A DNA stretch of 64,000 bases, taken from positions 30,502,757 through 30,566,756 of the forward strand of contig NC_080048.1 of the NCBI RefSeq assembly GCF_026212465.1, written 5' to 3'. The notes below the pieces were generated by a model, which was not told the origin of the DNA, searched no databases, and saw only the letters and a program-made list of their open reading frames with translations. Positions 22,319-33,412 of this stretch are shown in pieces. Both the position numbers and the translations under genes were made by a program. The DNA comes from Amaranthus tricolor. Lineage: Eukaryota; Streptophyta; Magnoliopsida; Caryophyllales; Amaranthaceae. Position 1 is the first letter of the stretch, and each line of letters opens with the position of its first letter.

Positions 22319-24129
22319 GAGTGAGGGAGACACGGTGAAAAGGAAGCAAATGCAAAATTGAAAACAATGTTTTAGTTTATATTGTAAAAATTACTGGAAA
22401 ATTTGTTTAAAAAATTTATTGTAAAACAACAGTGGAAAATGATTATAATTTTGGAATAATATTTTTCACTATTTAGGAAAATTTATTAAAAAAAATTTAT
22501 TTCACTATGTATATAAGTTAAAAATTAACTTTTTTATCAAAGAACTCAAAATAATCCCAATTATTATAGGATTTTGTTAAAATAGACTTGGGTACAAAAT
22601 TACTAACATTTTTTTTTCAAAAGGGAAAAATACTTTTTTTATTTTAAATTAAAAATGTTTGACCAGATTTTGAGATAATCGACAATAGTTATGATTATTT
22701 TTAATTAAAAAATTTCAACTATTTATTGTACAAATATGACAAAACATATCTTTTAAAAATATATTGGAAAATAATATCCAAAATAAAGAGGGTTAAAGAA
22801 ACTTATGTTTGAGAATCGAATCTTGTCTCAATTGGAGCAAATAGCGTCTTTTTCAGATAAGATTTTGAGATCAAATCTAACCTAGCCCATTCATTTTCTT
22901 AGCATACCTAGTAATTTAAAAAAGGTTCTATTTTCTAAAACTTGCATTTTCCTTTGTAAAATTTTTTGGTTGATATTTTTTTTGAAAAACATTATAAGTG
23001 AAAATTCTTTTGAAATTATAAATTCACACAAAATGTAAAAAATTTAATTACTAATGAAAGTATCCCTAAGTTCAAAATTTAATGTCAATCAAACAAAAGT
23101 ATATATTTTAGAAATTTAACAAATAAAATGATTTCTAAGTAATTAAAAAATCTCATTGGAAATTCTAAAGAACAAGTGATTTACTTTTACGTATTAGCAT
23201 ATCATATATATTAATAAAAATATTAGAAAATAACAAATATCATTATTTAAGAGCTTTGACAAATACAATTATTTTAGTAGATGATAATTGATTATACGAC
23301 AAAATTACCTAATTTGAAATCCTATTTTTATAAATATTATAGCTAAATTAGTCAAAGTTTTTATATGATTTATTTTAGTAATTTTATATACCTACCTAAT
23401 AAAATTTAATATGTTCTATTGAATGAAAAAGTAATGAATTCAATAAATAATTTTAAAAAATCAATTATTTATTTTGGTGTAAAAAAGTCATAAATTCAAT
23501 AAATTTTTGAACGGGATATTGAATATGAAGATGATAATGATATATTCAATAAATTTAATCACAATAATATAATATTTATTCTGTACATTATACGAGTTCA
23601 TATACTAGTATATAATAATTAGGTGTAAATGTAAATATGTAATCCATCTGCTTTCAATTTTTATACCCCTAGCTTTTAATTCTATATACTCGATACTTGC
23701 CTTTTTTATTGATATTTTAATGGCATTGTTGTTTTTTTGTATTTGTCTCATTTAATTATTTGACATTATTATCAATAACTCTTGATATCACTCCTTTTTA
23801 GATAGAGAAACTTCAGTTAGGTTAATAAATCACTCTTATATAGTAGGATGTGATAGGATGAGAATTTTGTTGTTTTAATTTATCTTTTTTAATTTTGTTT
23901 TATTTTAATATTATTTTTTTATCTTTTTGTGGTGATTTGCAATCACGGTTATTAATTAGGAATTTTTGCTTTTTACTCACCTTAATTGTGCCCTTTGACT
24001 TGGCACATTTGTCAATATAATAATTTTATCATTAATATCTATAATTGTGTATAATTAAAAATTGTAAAATGTTAATATTAATTATCTGTGCATTTAAACA
24101 AATATAACAAGATCCCACTTGACTATGTG
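22319..24129. other. AT-rich intergenic region
   Basis: No supported gene or element; mostly A/T homopolymer runs. Confidence 0.6.
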
Positions 24130-24307
24130 GTGTTTGGCAAATAGCTGATATTTAGTAGCTAGTAGCTGATTACATTGGTTGATTTCACTTGTTGATGTTA
24201 TTTACTAGTTTGATCAGCTGATTTTCAACCTACTACTATAAGTAGCTTGTTCAAAAACAATTATTTATAACAATAAGTTGTTTCAACTAACTAATTTACC
24301 AAACACT
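24130..24307. mobile_element. hAT-type MITE candidate
   Basis: About 178 bp bounded by inverted GTGTTTGGCAAAT and ATTTACCAAACAC. Inside it has several AGCTGAT/ATCAGCT motifs able to pair. TGTTTGGCAAA ends are common in small plant hAT MITEs. An exact 8-bp target duplication could not be fixed. Confidence 0.6.
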
Positions 24308-25374
24308 AGCATTAGATGGTTTGATCACCCAATCTTCTATAGGTATCAAAATAAGCTAAAATTGCTTAGTAAGCTATTTTTGCTAAAAACCCCTTATGTT
24401 ATACTCCTAACTTATAAATTAAGAATAAAATACACGTTAAAAGTGATTAGTGAACATCGTCAAAAGTAAAAAGAAACTAATAACTTGAGAAGGAGGAAGT
24501 ACTTTATTATGAATGTAAATGTTAAAATATAGTCAAGTGAGATATTGTATAATTCGTTTTAATGTAGATTTTATTAATATTAATTTTTTACAATTTTAAA
24601 TTATGCATAATTAATGACTTTTAGGATTGAATTAATACATTAGATAAAGTGTAAATTCAAATGAGAATATTGATGTGAATTGAATAAGTATTATTTAATA
24701 AATAAAAGTTTTTTGAGTTTTATGATAAAAATTCAAAAGAATAGAAGAAGTATTATCTACTTTCACTTATTTTGCATCATTTTAAATTATGATGGGTAAG
24801 TGTTTTCATTTAAACGTTGAAGAATAAGTAAAATATAGTAATGCCTTTATAATATGAGATGTACTATTTTAATTTCATAATACCTGTACGTATTATAATT
24901 TTTTGTTGTTTATAATACTTGCACTATTTTCATTTTGACAAAAGAACAACTTAATAAAAATAATTTCCTACTTTAACTCCACTTTTATTACTCCCTTCAA
25001 TTCAACACTAGTGTCCCGTTTGCTTTTTGGGTACTATTCATCTCTTACTCTTAATTTATATTTTATTATTAATTTATAAGTTAAAACATAGTCAAGTGGA
25101 ATTTTATTTGATTCGTCTCAATGCAAAGAATATTCTTATCAACTTTCTATAATTTTTAATTATGTACAATTAAAAATATTAAGAATTAAATAAGTACATC
25201 AAATAAAGTGTATAATATAAATAAGACATTAGTAGTAAATTAGGGAAATATCATTTATCACATCATTACTTTATCTGTCATTAAAAAAATGATAAAACCG
25301 TCAAAAATAGATTATAATTGATTTTTCTTAATTTTTATATGTAAAGGTGCAATAAATTGAGAAAGAAGTTGCTA
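24308..25374. other. AT-rich intergenic region with unpaired MITE-end motifs
   Basis: Short pieces such as GAGAAGGAGGAAGTAC (24488) and TACTCCCTTCAATTC (24989) look like single Stowaway ends. No complete element or gene was supported. Confidence 0.5.
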
Positions 25375-25376
25375 TA

Positions 25377-25702
25377 CTTCCTCCGTTCCATAATTGTTGC
25401 TACATTTGCATGGGCACGGGAATTAAGAAAAGTGATTGACCTACACTGTAGCTGATTGTTTACTTTATAGAGTATAGTATTTTATTATTGTTAATTGAAA
25501 AAGAATAAGGAAAAATAGGTTGTTAGGTTACTTTATAGAGTATAGCATATATTTTATTATAGAGTATAGAGTATAGAGTAGGATAAAAATAGGGGTAGAT
25601 AGAACTTTAAATGATTTTTTTATTACTAAAAACAGAAATGTAGCAAGTAATATGAAATTGCCAAAAATAAAAAATGTAGCAAGTATTATGGAACGGAGGA
25701 AG
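25377..25702. mobile_element. Stowaway-like MITE with TA target duplication
   Basis: A 326-bp element starting CTTCCTCCGTTCCATAAT and ending ATTATGGAACGGAGGAAG. The inverted repeats extend inward through TTGCTACATTT for about 33 bases. It is flanked by TA on both sides (25375-25376, 25703-25704). Internally it contains a short GTATAGAGTATAGAGTA repeat and no coding region, so it would need a mariner-like transposase from elsewhere. Confidence 0.88.
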
Positions 25703-25704
25703 TA

Positions 25705-26455
25705 TTAGAAGTGTATACTGACAAAATTGAAGTGAAAAGACTGGTCAAACGTAACAAGACATAGCAAATGCAGTCTGCAAGAATGAATGCGTAATGCGCA
25801 TTGAGAATGCATGCCACTCCATTTAACCATCCCTCACCTGCTTAGTGTACGACTCATATTCCTGCATTTCCTTATTTAACTACTCTGCTTCTTCATCATT
25901 ACTATCCAAAAATACTCTATGCTTTTGTCATTTTGAGTTTGAGGGTTCGTAAGAACATTGGTGTGGAAATTTTGTTTGACTGAAAATTTTTTGTGAGGTT
26001 TTTATTTTCACTAAAAAATTTTAAAAAATTCAAATGTTTCCAAAACAAACTCTAAGTGAGTAGAAAATTTTCAAACTTCTTCGCAAATTACAAGGTCCTC
26101 TTTATCTAAAATAAATTTTAAATAAAAACTAAAAGAGTAAAAAAGGAAGAGTAAAAAAAGTAAGAGGGAGAAAATAGTGAGAAAATTTTTTATTTTCATT
26201 GATAAAATAAATTAGATTAATAAATATTTCAATACAAAATTTGATATTTTAGAAAGAAAAAGTGTAGAGAGAGATCGGTGAGGAAATCGTTTTTACTCAC
26301 CATTAAGAGTGATTTGCATAAATCTCTCTCCCTATTAAATTATGGCATCTTTTACTTTTTATTTTTTTAAACTTGTACTCCATCCGTTTTTTAATGAAGT
26401 TTTCATAAAAAATGTTCATATAAATTAAGAAAAATATAATCTTTTAGATAATAAA
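25705..26455. other. AT-rich intergenic region left of the Gypsy element
   Basis: No gene supported. TACTCCATCCGTTTTTTAAT at 26376 resembles a single Stowaway-like end whose partner was not found on either side of the Gypsy insertion. Confidence 0.5.
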
Positions 26456-26460
26456 TATAT

Positions 26461-27049
26461 TGTTTCGATAATGAAACGAGGAAGTGCAAAAGACATTTGA
26501 AACTCCTAGAGTACAAGCGTCGTTGAGATCAGCGATCAACGGATTAAAAGTGACCTAAATTCCTGCAACGCAACATGTTAACCTTGCCCGGGGAGTGATA
26601 TCTCGGAAAACCCCTCCAACGCTCGAGTCAGATCAGTGATGAGATCAACGAATGAATATTATTAACTTGAATGCGAGGTAATGTATGGAGATGTGGGATG
26701 TTTGTATTTGGTTTACAGGTGAATAACAATTTGCGTAGAGTTTGGTTATAGAATCATGTACCCTCCCCCTAGAATAATGCTGGTAGGTTTTATTTATAAC
26801 AATTAGAGGGGAGTTATTTCAGTAGAAAGGAGGATATGATGGGTATCATGAGGAATGATGGTAAGTGATGGGCAGTTACTTTAGGATCATGGAAGTTACT
26901 TGCTTGGTAGCCAAGCAAGACAGTTGAAAAGTCAAGGAAAAGCCCCTTGATCGAGAGTCAAGGTCAACGAAAAGTCAAAGGGTATTAAAGTAATATAATA
27001 TTAATAATTAAATAAATAAATTAATGAATAAATAAATGTTATCATAACA
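26461..27049 (-). repeat. Gypsy 3' LTR
   Basis: 589 bp. It aligns with 42470-43055 nearly throughout (for example GGTAGCCAAGCAAGACAGTT in both) with scattered substitutions, consistent with an insertion that is not very recent. Target copy TATAT precedes it. Confidence 0.95.
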
Positions 27050-27062
27050 TTTAGCCCCACGC
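27050..27062 (-). other. Gypsy polypurine tract
   Basis: On the minus strand GCGTGGGGCTAAA abuts the TGTTATG start of the 3' LTR. This is the expected site for plus-strand priming. Confidence 0.75.
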
Positions 27063-27356
27063 AGTAAGGATGATGTGAGGAGAGAGCCCCAACGACCTGA
27101 AACATCTTTCTTTATGCGGAAATATACTTATCTATCAAAACTGAGTTAAGAAAGAAACATGATTATGGAGGACACTCAAATGCTTAGGGAGATGAATATA
27201 TCCACAATTTGGCGGACCCTTTAACTGGTTATGAAAATTGAGCTTGTAAGCTTCGAATGGACTGTTCACACGTCGAATTCAGAGTTGTAACGAAAAAGTT
27301 ACGACATTTTCAAAAATAGTCATGTGAGACACACCAAGTCCAAGCGGAAAGCAAAC

Positions 27357-27488
27357 AAGGGGAATCGAACTGCGACTTGCAATATACCGTGAGGTAGCCC
27401 CAACCAGCTGTGCTATCCAGCAGCAAAATGAAGATGCGGATGTTCGACCCCGCGACCAAGAATCTAACCAATTGAGACAGCCTTGCCA
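27357..27488 (-). ncRNA. Two tandem tRNA-like (Pol III A/B-box) segments
   Basis: On the minus strand one segment has TGTCTCAATTGGTTAGA (27479-27463) followed by GGGTCGAAC (27450-27442). The next has TAGCACAGCTGGTTGGGG (27415-27398) followed by AGTTCGATTCCCC (27371-27359). These resemble tRNA D-arm (A box) and T-arm (B box) promoters at near-tRNA spacing. No full cloverleaf with a paired acceptor stem was found, so these are tRNA-derived or SINE-like rather than real tRNA genes. They lie in the 3' untranslated region of the Gypsy element. Confidence 0.45.
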
Positions 27489-27599
27489 TTGTATAACATT
27501 TCACGTGGATTTCGTATATTATGATATTTTCCAGCTCAGATTACACTAGTACTCCAGTGCCACGAAATTTCCACGAAATTTCCATAACTTAGAATATTT

Positions 27600-29090
27600 T
27601 AGGAATTTGTTCGCCATAAGGGGGTCCGACTTGTCTACTTCACGGACAAAATGATATGATTTTATTTCTTTATTTTACTTTGTTTTCGTATTATATGCCG
27701 CGGATTCTCAGGAGGATTACATGCCGCGAACATGAATTGGTTGACTCACATACACCTTGGAGTCCGAATAACTAAAATCATGAGTAGTTGATGACGCGGC
27801 TTGGAATTATCATATAACTTAGAATAACTTCTTTCATCTTGACGAACCCCGTATTTTTCATGATGCGGAATGAATGCGATTGGTTCGCGTCTTCAATAAT
27901 ACAAACAATTAGAATTAAAACTAATGAGCCCCAACATGGGCGATTTTCTTGTTCCGCGACATTCACTTGTTTTGGTTGTTCCTCATACTTGAACAAATTA
28001 TGTTTTACTCTAAGTTTTAGGTTAGAGGGGGTCCGACTTATTAATGAGGTGGACGAACTAAGATTCGAAACTTCTTCCACACTTAGAATATTTCACAAAA
28101 TTATTGAGGGGCCACCTGGGAGTCCGACTTATCGATGACATAGACATCTTCCACAATGATCCTGATTCATGCCTTATAAGAATTGTAGGGCAACACCAAG
28201 ACAAGGGAACTCAGCTATATAGAACATTGCCGCGGAATAAATAATACTTGCATGGACTCATTGCAAAATTTTCATAACTTTGAAAAATTGTAAGAAAGTT
28301 GGTCATGTATCGAGTCTGACTTATAGACTCCGCGGACACAACCAATATTCTCTAAGTTCTATACATACCGCGGCTTTTTGTGGTATCTTCCGCAAATTTT
28401 AAAGATTCGATTCAGAAGCCCCAACTACTTTTTGCAGCTGTCAGGCAATTCGTGGAAAATGGAACAATTCCGCGGATGTGTGGTGAACATTTCCGTACTT
28501 AGCAAATAAATTCAGGATTAAATAGTATAAGGGGCCCGACTTGTCGTCTTTATATAAGGGGCCCGACTTGTCGTCTTTATGGACTGGGCATGTTGGTGCT
28601 TGCATCGTTGGTCGCGACTTAGATCAATGCTTGTAAAAAGATGCAACGTTGAGGAGGATGACGTGACCTCAACGTATTCCCCGGCTAGCACGGGTGACGC
28701 GACAACAGATTCGTCTTGTCTATAAGTCGGACGATAAAATGAGCAATCCTCTCATACTTAGATTTATCCCAAGGTTCTTAACTTTTAGGACCTATATTGG
28801 GGTCCGACTTTTCGACCCTACGGTTTCGTGAGAAAGCCTGGTAACTTAAAGAAATTATCAACATCTCTACCCACCTTGGGGGTCCGACTTGTCGACTCCC
28901 CGGGTACTTTCAAATGAATGGATACTCAGAAAAATTCCTCACAACCCCCTCACCTAGGGGGTCGACTTATCGGCTTCCCGGTTACCGTCAAATGACTGGA
29001 TACTTAGAAAAATTATCCACATCCCCCCTCACATTGGGGGTCTGACTTATCGACTTCCCGGTTTAATTTCAGGTTCCACTTCTCGTTTAG
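27600..29090. repeat. Repeat-rich 3' region of the Gypsy element (GTCCGACTT family)
   Basis: GGGGTCCGACTTRTCGAC-type motifs recur at about 27624, 28031, 28122, 28314, 28534, 28562, 28802, 28882, 28961 and 29040. Each is followed within some 15 bases by a CCGCGG or CCCGG-like word. The last four are spaced about 80 bases apart and share whole units (GAATGGATACTCAGAAAAATT). The pair at 28534/28562 is a perfect 28-bp duplication. Tat-lineage elements are known to carry variable tandem repeats just before the 3' LTR. Three more copies lie at 32745-32955 on the other side of the extra ORF. Confidence 0.8.
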
Positions 29091-29515
29091 GGTGTTCCGG
29101 GCTGAGTGAGGTTTTCAAGCATTTATTTTTGCAATAAATAGGGGTTTTGGAACTGTTGCCTCTCATTTAACTTCCATTAATATTTTCTTCATTTCTTTAA
29201 TATTTATCTTACTGAGAGAAAGTAGGGAGATACGCTCCGAAAATCATCAACCATTCTTCAAATTCTGAAAAAATTTTCGAAGATCTTCAAGGTTTTTCTG
29301 AAAGATCTTCAAGTTTTCTAACAGATCTTCAAATTTTCTGACAGCTCTTCAAATTTCTTCAAACAAGGTACTCGAATTTTCCTCAAATTTTTGAATTTCT
29401 TCGAACTGTTCTTCGTGTTCTTGAATTTGTTAGTTTAAGGCTTTGAATTTGTTTATGAAACTATTCTTTATTCTTTACATGTTTCGCCTGCTACTTTATT
29501 CTGACTGTGGTTAAT

Positions 29516-32500
29516 ATGGATTTCTCGGCTACAAATGAGACGATAGCTAACATAGACATCAACCCTACTAACCCGACGAACTTCCCCTCTTTAGTTGTAT
29601 GTAAACGCTTTGATAAGGAGAGATTGTTGGTAGGTGATTCGGGTGATAGCAGTTCTGTGAGAATCACCCCTCATTATGAGTCAATAAAGGCCGGGGATAA
29701 ATCATCTGTATCCCCTATATATACACCGGAGATGATGAAATCTACTCCTTGGGAAATGAGCATTGCTTTCTTCCCAAATTACTTGCCGAGAATCCTGACC
29801 TAGAAGGGTTATTATATGTAGATACGGAAAAGATCGAAGAATTAGCCGAGTCGTCTGGAAGAGAAAGCACGGCGCAGGTGCCTCCTCTGTTTTATATTTC
29901 GGGCGGTGGACTCCTTAATTATTTCATTGATTTACAAACCAAGAGGGACTTGGATAAACAACGGAATGCTATCTCGCTAAAGTGGGGGTTGAAAGATGAT
30001 TACAACATAATCACTCCGGGGAATTATGACACCGTTAGGTTTCCCCCACAGTACTGTATAGCTGTATATCTTCCTTCCTTTGAGCTGGGGCTCAGATTTC
30101 CCCTTCATCCCTTTTTTAGGGAAGTTGTAGATCTTTTAAACATTTTGGTGCCGGAATTATACCCTAACGCGTAGGATTGTTTGGTGGCGTTTTTAATACT
30201 TTGTAAAGTTTTGGCCGTGCCTCCAACACTCACCGCCTTTAGATACATTTTTAGGGCACGCCTGTGTAATTCTCAATCGTACGGTTATGGATGGGTGACC
30301 TTTACTCATCGTCGTGGAATAAAGATAGTCCACGACCTCCGTGACAATCAAAAGGGATATAGGACTAAGTTTGCCTATTTGTATAGTTTTAGAGGGTGGA
30401 ATATTAAAACGTCTTTTGATATTAAACCCAACCTTTTTGGTTTCAACAACGAAGTCCCACAATGCTCATTCACTGACGCGGTGATAATAGAATATGCAAA
30501 AATGGACGTGCAATTGGGAAGGAAACCCATGAACGTTCAGCTCAATTAGATACCCGCTCGTTCTGAGCTGGAGAATGAAATTCTCCTCTCGACATTCGGA
30601 ATTAGTTTAGCCATAGATTGAAGTAAGGGCCGCCAGTTCTTGCCTTTTTTATCATATGTTTACTCGTTTTTGACTTGTGATGTTTCAGGGGTTGTTAAAG
30701 GTGAATCTGAGGACTAAAAACTCGGACCTGATGAAGAAGTTCAGTGTCATGAGATTTGCTCATGGGGCCAACCAGAGGGCCGCAGAAAAGCCCTTACCTC
30801 TTCCTTCCAATGTATATATTGATGATTTTTTAGTGAACCATAGGGAATTTTCTAACTTTTTCTTTCGTAGGATTCGGTGACGACCGAAAAGGGGTTGGAT
30901 GAGGTGCCCGGCGAGGGAGAGGCTCTAAGGCTTCTCGAGGAGAGGAAGAGGTTTCATATCCCTGATGAATCTAAGAGGGTGATTCCTTCGAAAAAGAAGG
31001 AAACGAAGAAGGAGGAGAAAAAGGAAAAGGAAGAGAAGAAGAAAGAGAAGAAGAGGAAGAGAGAGTCTTCTTCTTCCAACGCCGAGAGTGCCACGAGAGA
31101 GCTTTCGTGGACACTATCAGGACTGTTATACCTATAAAAATCAGATCAGTAGAGGGGGAGGTGTCTACCCTTTAGAGAAAAGCGATGCCTGTCTCCGGTA
31201 AGGGTAAGGAGAAGGTGGGAGAGTCATTTGCGGCCCCTAAGTGGCACGTCGGAGAGGTGTATCGTCGCCGGGAAGTCTTGCCTTTCCGACACGACACCCT
31301 TTTCACTGATTTGGGACATAAGAGCATGATAACCCGATTTAACAGGGCGACCTCGCACTTAATAAGCAAAGTGGACGTCGATCACCTGGAATCCCTGCCT
31401 CCCAGTGATAGAGAGCGCCAGTTCCAGGCTTCCGCGGCTGAGGTAATATCACTAATCTGCCTTTTAGCCTTGAATCAGTAGCGCAAGGAGTTAAATCTTC
31501 CGTTATTTTGCAGACTTTTCTAATGTTGTCTTTCGAGTTGAACTTAAGTCGCCAAAGCGTTGCGGATAAGGAGACCCTAGCGGCCTTAACCTCCCGCTGC
31601 TATGAGCAGAACGAGAAGCTCAGGAAGTATTGAGAAGATCTTGGTGAGCTTCCGGGCTTAAAGGAAAAACTTTCTAAGTGCGTTGAATTGAAGGAGCGCT
31701 TACTTAGAACTGAACAATGGAGAGAGAGGGCCAAGAAGCGGATGGAGGAGACCATTGGGAGCTTGGACGCAACCTCTAACATGTCTGCCACCCTTGGTCA
31801 TGAGACGGGGTGCCAAATGGATATTCATGCCAGGCTGATTTATCAAAATCAGTCTCTTGTAAAGCAGGTGTCGGACGATCTGGACAAATTCAAGATCTTA
31901 TTATCCGTGGTTAAAGTGTACAAGCTCCGCTCGGAGAGACGGGCCAGGATAGCTAGGGATTGGTTGACGTCGGATGAGCCTGAAGCGTCAAGTTTCTTGG
32001 GGGATTTAACAGCAGAGATGATGGACGCCAGCTCCATAATCAGCGATGAAAAATATCGTCTAGCTGCTGCGGAGTTAGGTGTCAATTTCGATTCTCTCCA
32101 TCAAATGGCTAAACAAAAGGGAGACGAAGCTTTGAGCAACCTGGCTTTCGCTTTGGAACGGGAGTCAACGGTATTGGTTGATCCGAGGTGGGACGCGGAG
32201 GAGGAGAAGGCTTGGTCAGAGAAAGTTGATGGGGAAGCTGAATAGGAGGCCTTGTGCCTTGACTTAGACAAATTAAACCCTATCTCCTCCTTCGGCCCAA
32301 GATATCTCTAAGAGCTTGGCGTTATCTAAACTGGAGAGTTTGTGCTTGGACCTCTCTAATTTAATAATCGATGAAGGAAAAAACCTCCAGAGCTTGTCTT
32401 GGGAGTTATCTGAGATCGAAGTGGAGCCGTTTAATATTGAAGATTTCGTAAGCTTCATTCCGAGTCTCGACGAGGGAGGGGTCAGGTCTCCCAAGCCGCT

Positions 32501-32537
32501 GCATCACGAACCAGATGAAGATGTTGACACATTTTGA
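29516..32537 (+). pseudogene. Antisense extra ORF of the Gypsy element (Transposase_28-type)
   Basis: On the opposite strand to gag-pol. It starts MDFSATNETIANIDINP (29516); a frameshift near 29785 continues into LLAENPDLEGLLYVD and FELGLRFPLHPFFREVVDLL, the signature of the plant 'putative gypsy-type transposon' domain (Pfam Transposase_28). A TAG at 30172-30174 replaces the Trp expected after LYPNA; the same frame then runs to 30549. Downstream blocks, probably exons, give LPLPSNVYIDDFL (30790), a Lys/Glu-rich stretch (30980-31070), a 31185-31460 block, and a long coiled-coil region (31505-32245, with a stop near 31632), ending at 32537. Such proteins have no proven function. Tat elements are known to carry extra ORFs in either orientation. 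Confidence 0.8.
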
Positions 32538-32739
32538 ACGATGTTTGAACATTCAAAATTGTAATTTGAACTTGTTGTAATGGCCAATGTATGGCTGAGT
32601 GTTTTTTAGGGGTTAGAACATTCAGAATTGTAATTTGAATGATGATTGCTTGATTGTTTAAATATTTATGCCAGATAGTCTTGTAACGTTATGCCGAGCA
32701 TATATTCGGAATGCTTTGAATATCATTATGAATCCTTCT

Positions 32740-32960
32740 TTAGGTGCCCGACTTACAGACCACTGATTCTTGCCGACAAAATAGAAAACACTGATTTCAA
32801 TAAAATTACTTAAATTAATTTGATCATGCGACCCCCCTCAAGGGATCCGACTTACAGATGCCACTGATTTCTGCCGAGTTCATAGAAAACACTGATTTTA
32901 GGAAGATTACTTAAATTAATTTGATCATGGGACCCCCCTCAAGGGATCCGACTTACAAAT
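32740..32960. repeat. Three further GTCCGACTT-family repeats
   Basis: Units at 32745, 32845 and 32947, spaced about 100 bases apart. The last two share ATTTGATCATGSGACCCC, CCTCAAGGGATCCGACTTAC and GCCACTGATTTC. The sequence then becomes plain AT-rich spacer up to the pol end at 33413. Confidence 0.85.
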
Positions 32961-33412
32961 GCCACTGATTTCTACCGAGTTTATAGGAAACAATGATTTT
33001 AACAAGATCTGCAATAAGGAAGTTTAGTAGATGTCTGATATTTGATAACTTAAGGTTGTGTAAACGGATGTCGAGTATGTCTGACAACTTTACATCTGAA
33101 AACTAGATGATTATGAGAAAGTAGAATATAACACCGAATAGTTGGAAACGTTGAAACTTGAAGTTGCATAATGACTGAAAATGTTGAAACTTCTGCTATA
33201 TTGAAATTGAAATTGTAATTGAAAACAAAAATGATAACACTAATTGAAAACGAAAACGATAACACGACTCGACAGACACTTGAATGAGACAAGTGATCGT
33301 TGTTGTTGATTGATACTGGTGATATGGAACTGATTTGTTGATACTGATGGATTGTTGATGCTGACTGTAAGTTTCTTTGCCCTGTTTTATCTGTGGTCTC
33401 TTGCAAATCTTG

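Noticed and set aside
27357..27488. Functional tRNA genes
   Set aside because: A- and B-box-like motifs are present, but I cannot build a complete cloverleaf with a paired acceptor stem and anticodon arm.
28800..29090. CRISPR-like array from regularly spaced GTCCGACTT motifs
   Set aside because: Repeats are degenerate, spacers resemble each other, and the setting is a plant retrotransposon.
33050..33406. A 118-residue minus-strand frame after the Gypsy pol end
   Set aside because: No family resemblance and biased composition; treated as untranslated spacer.
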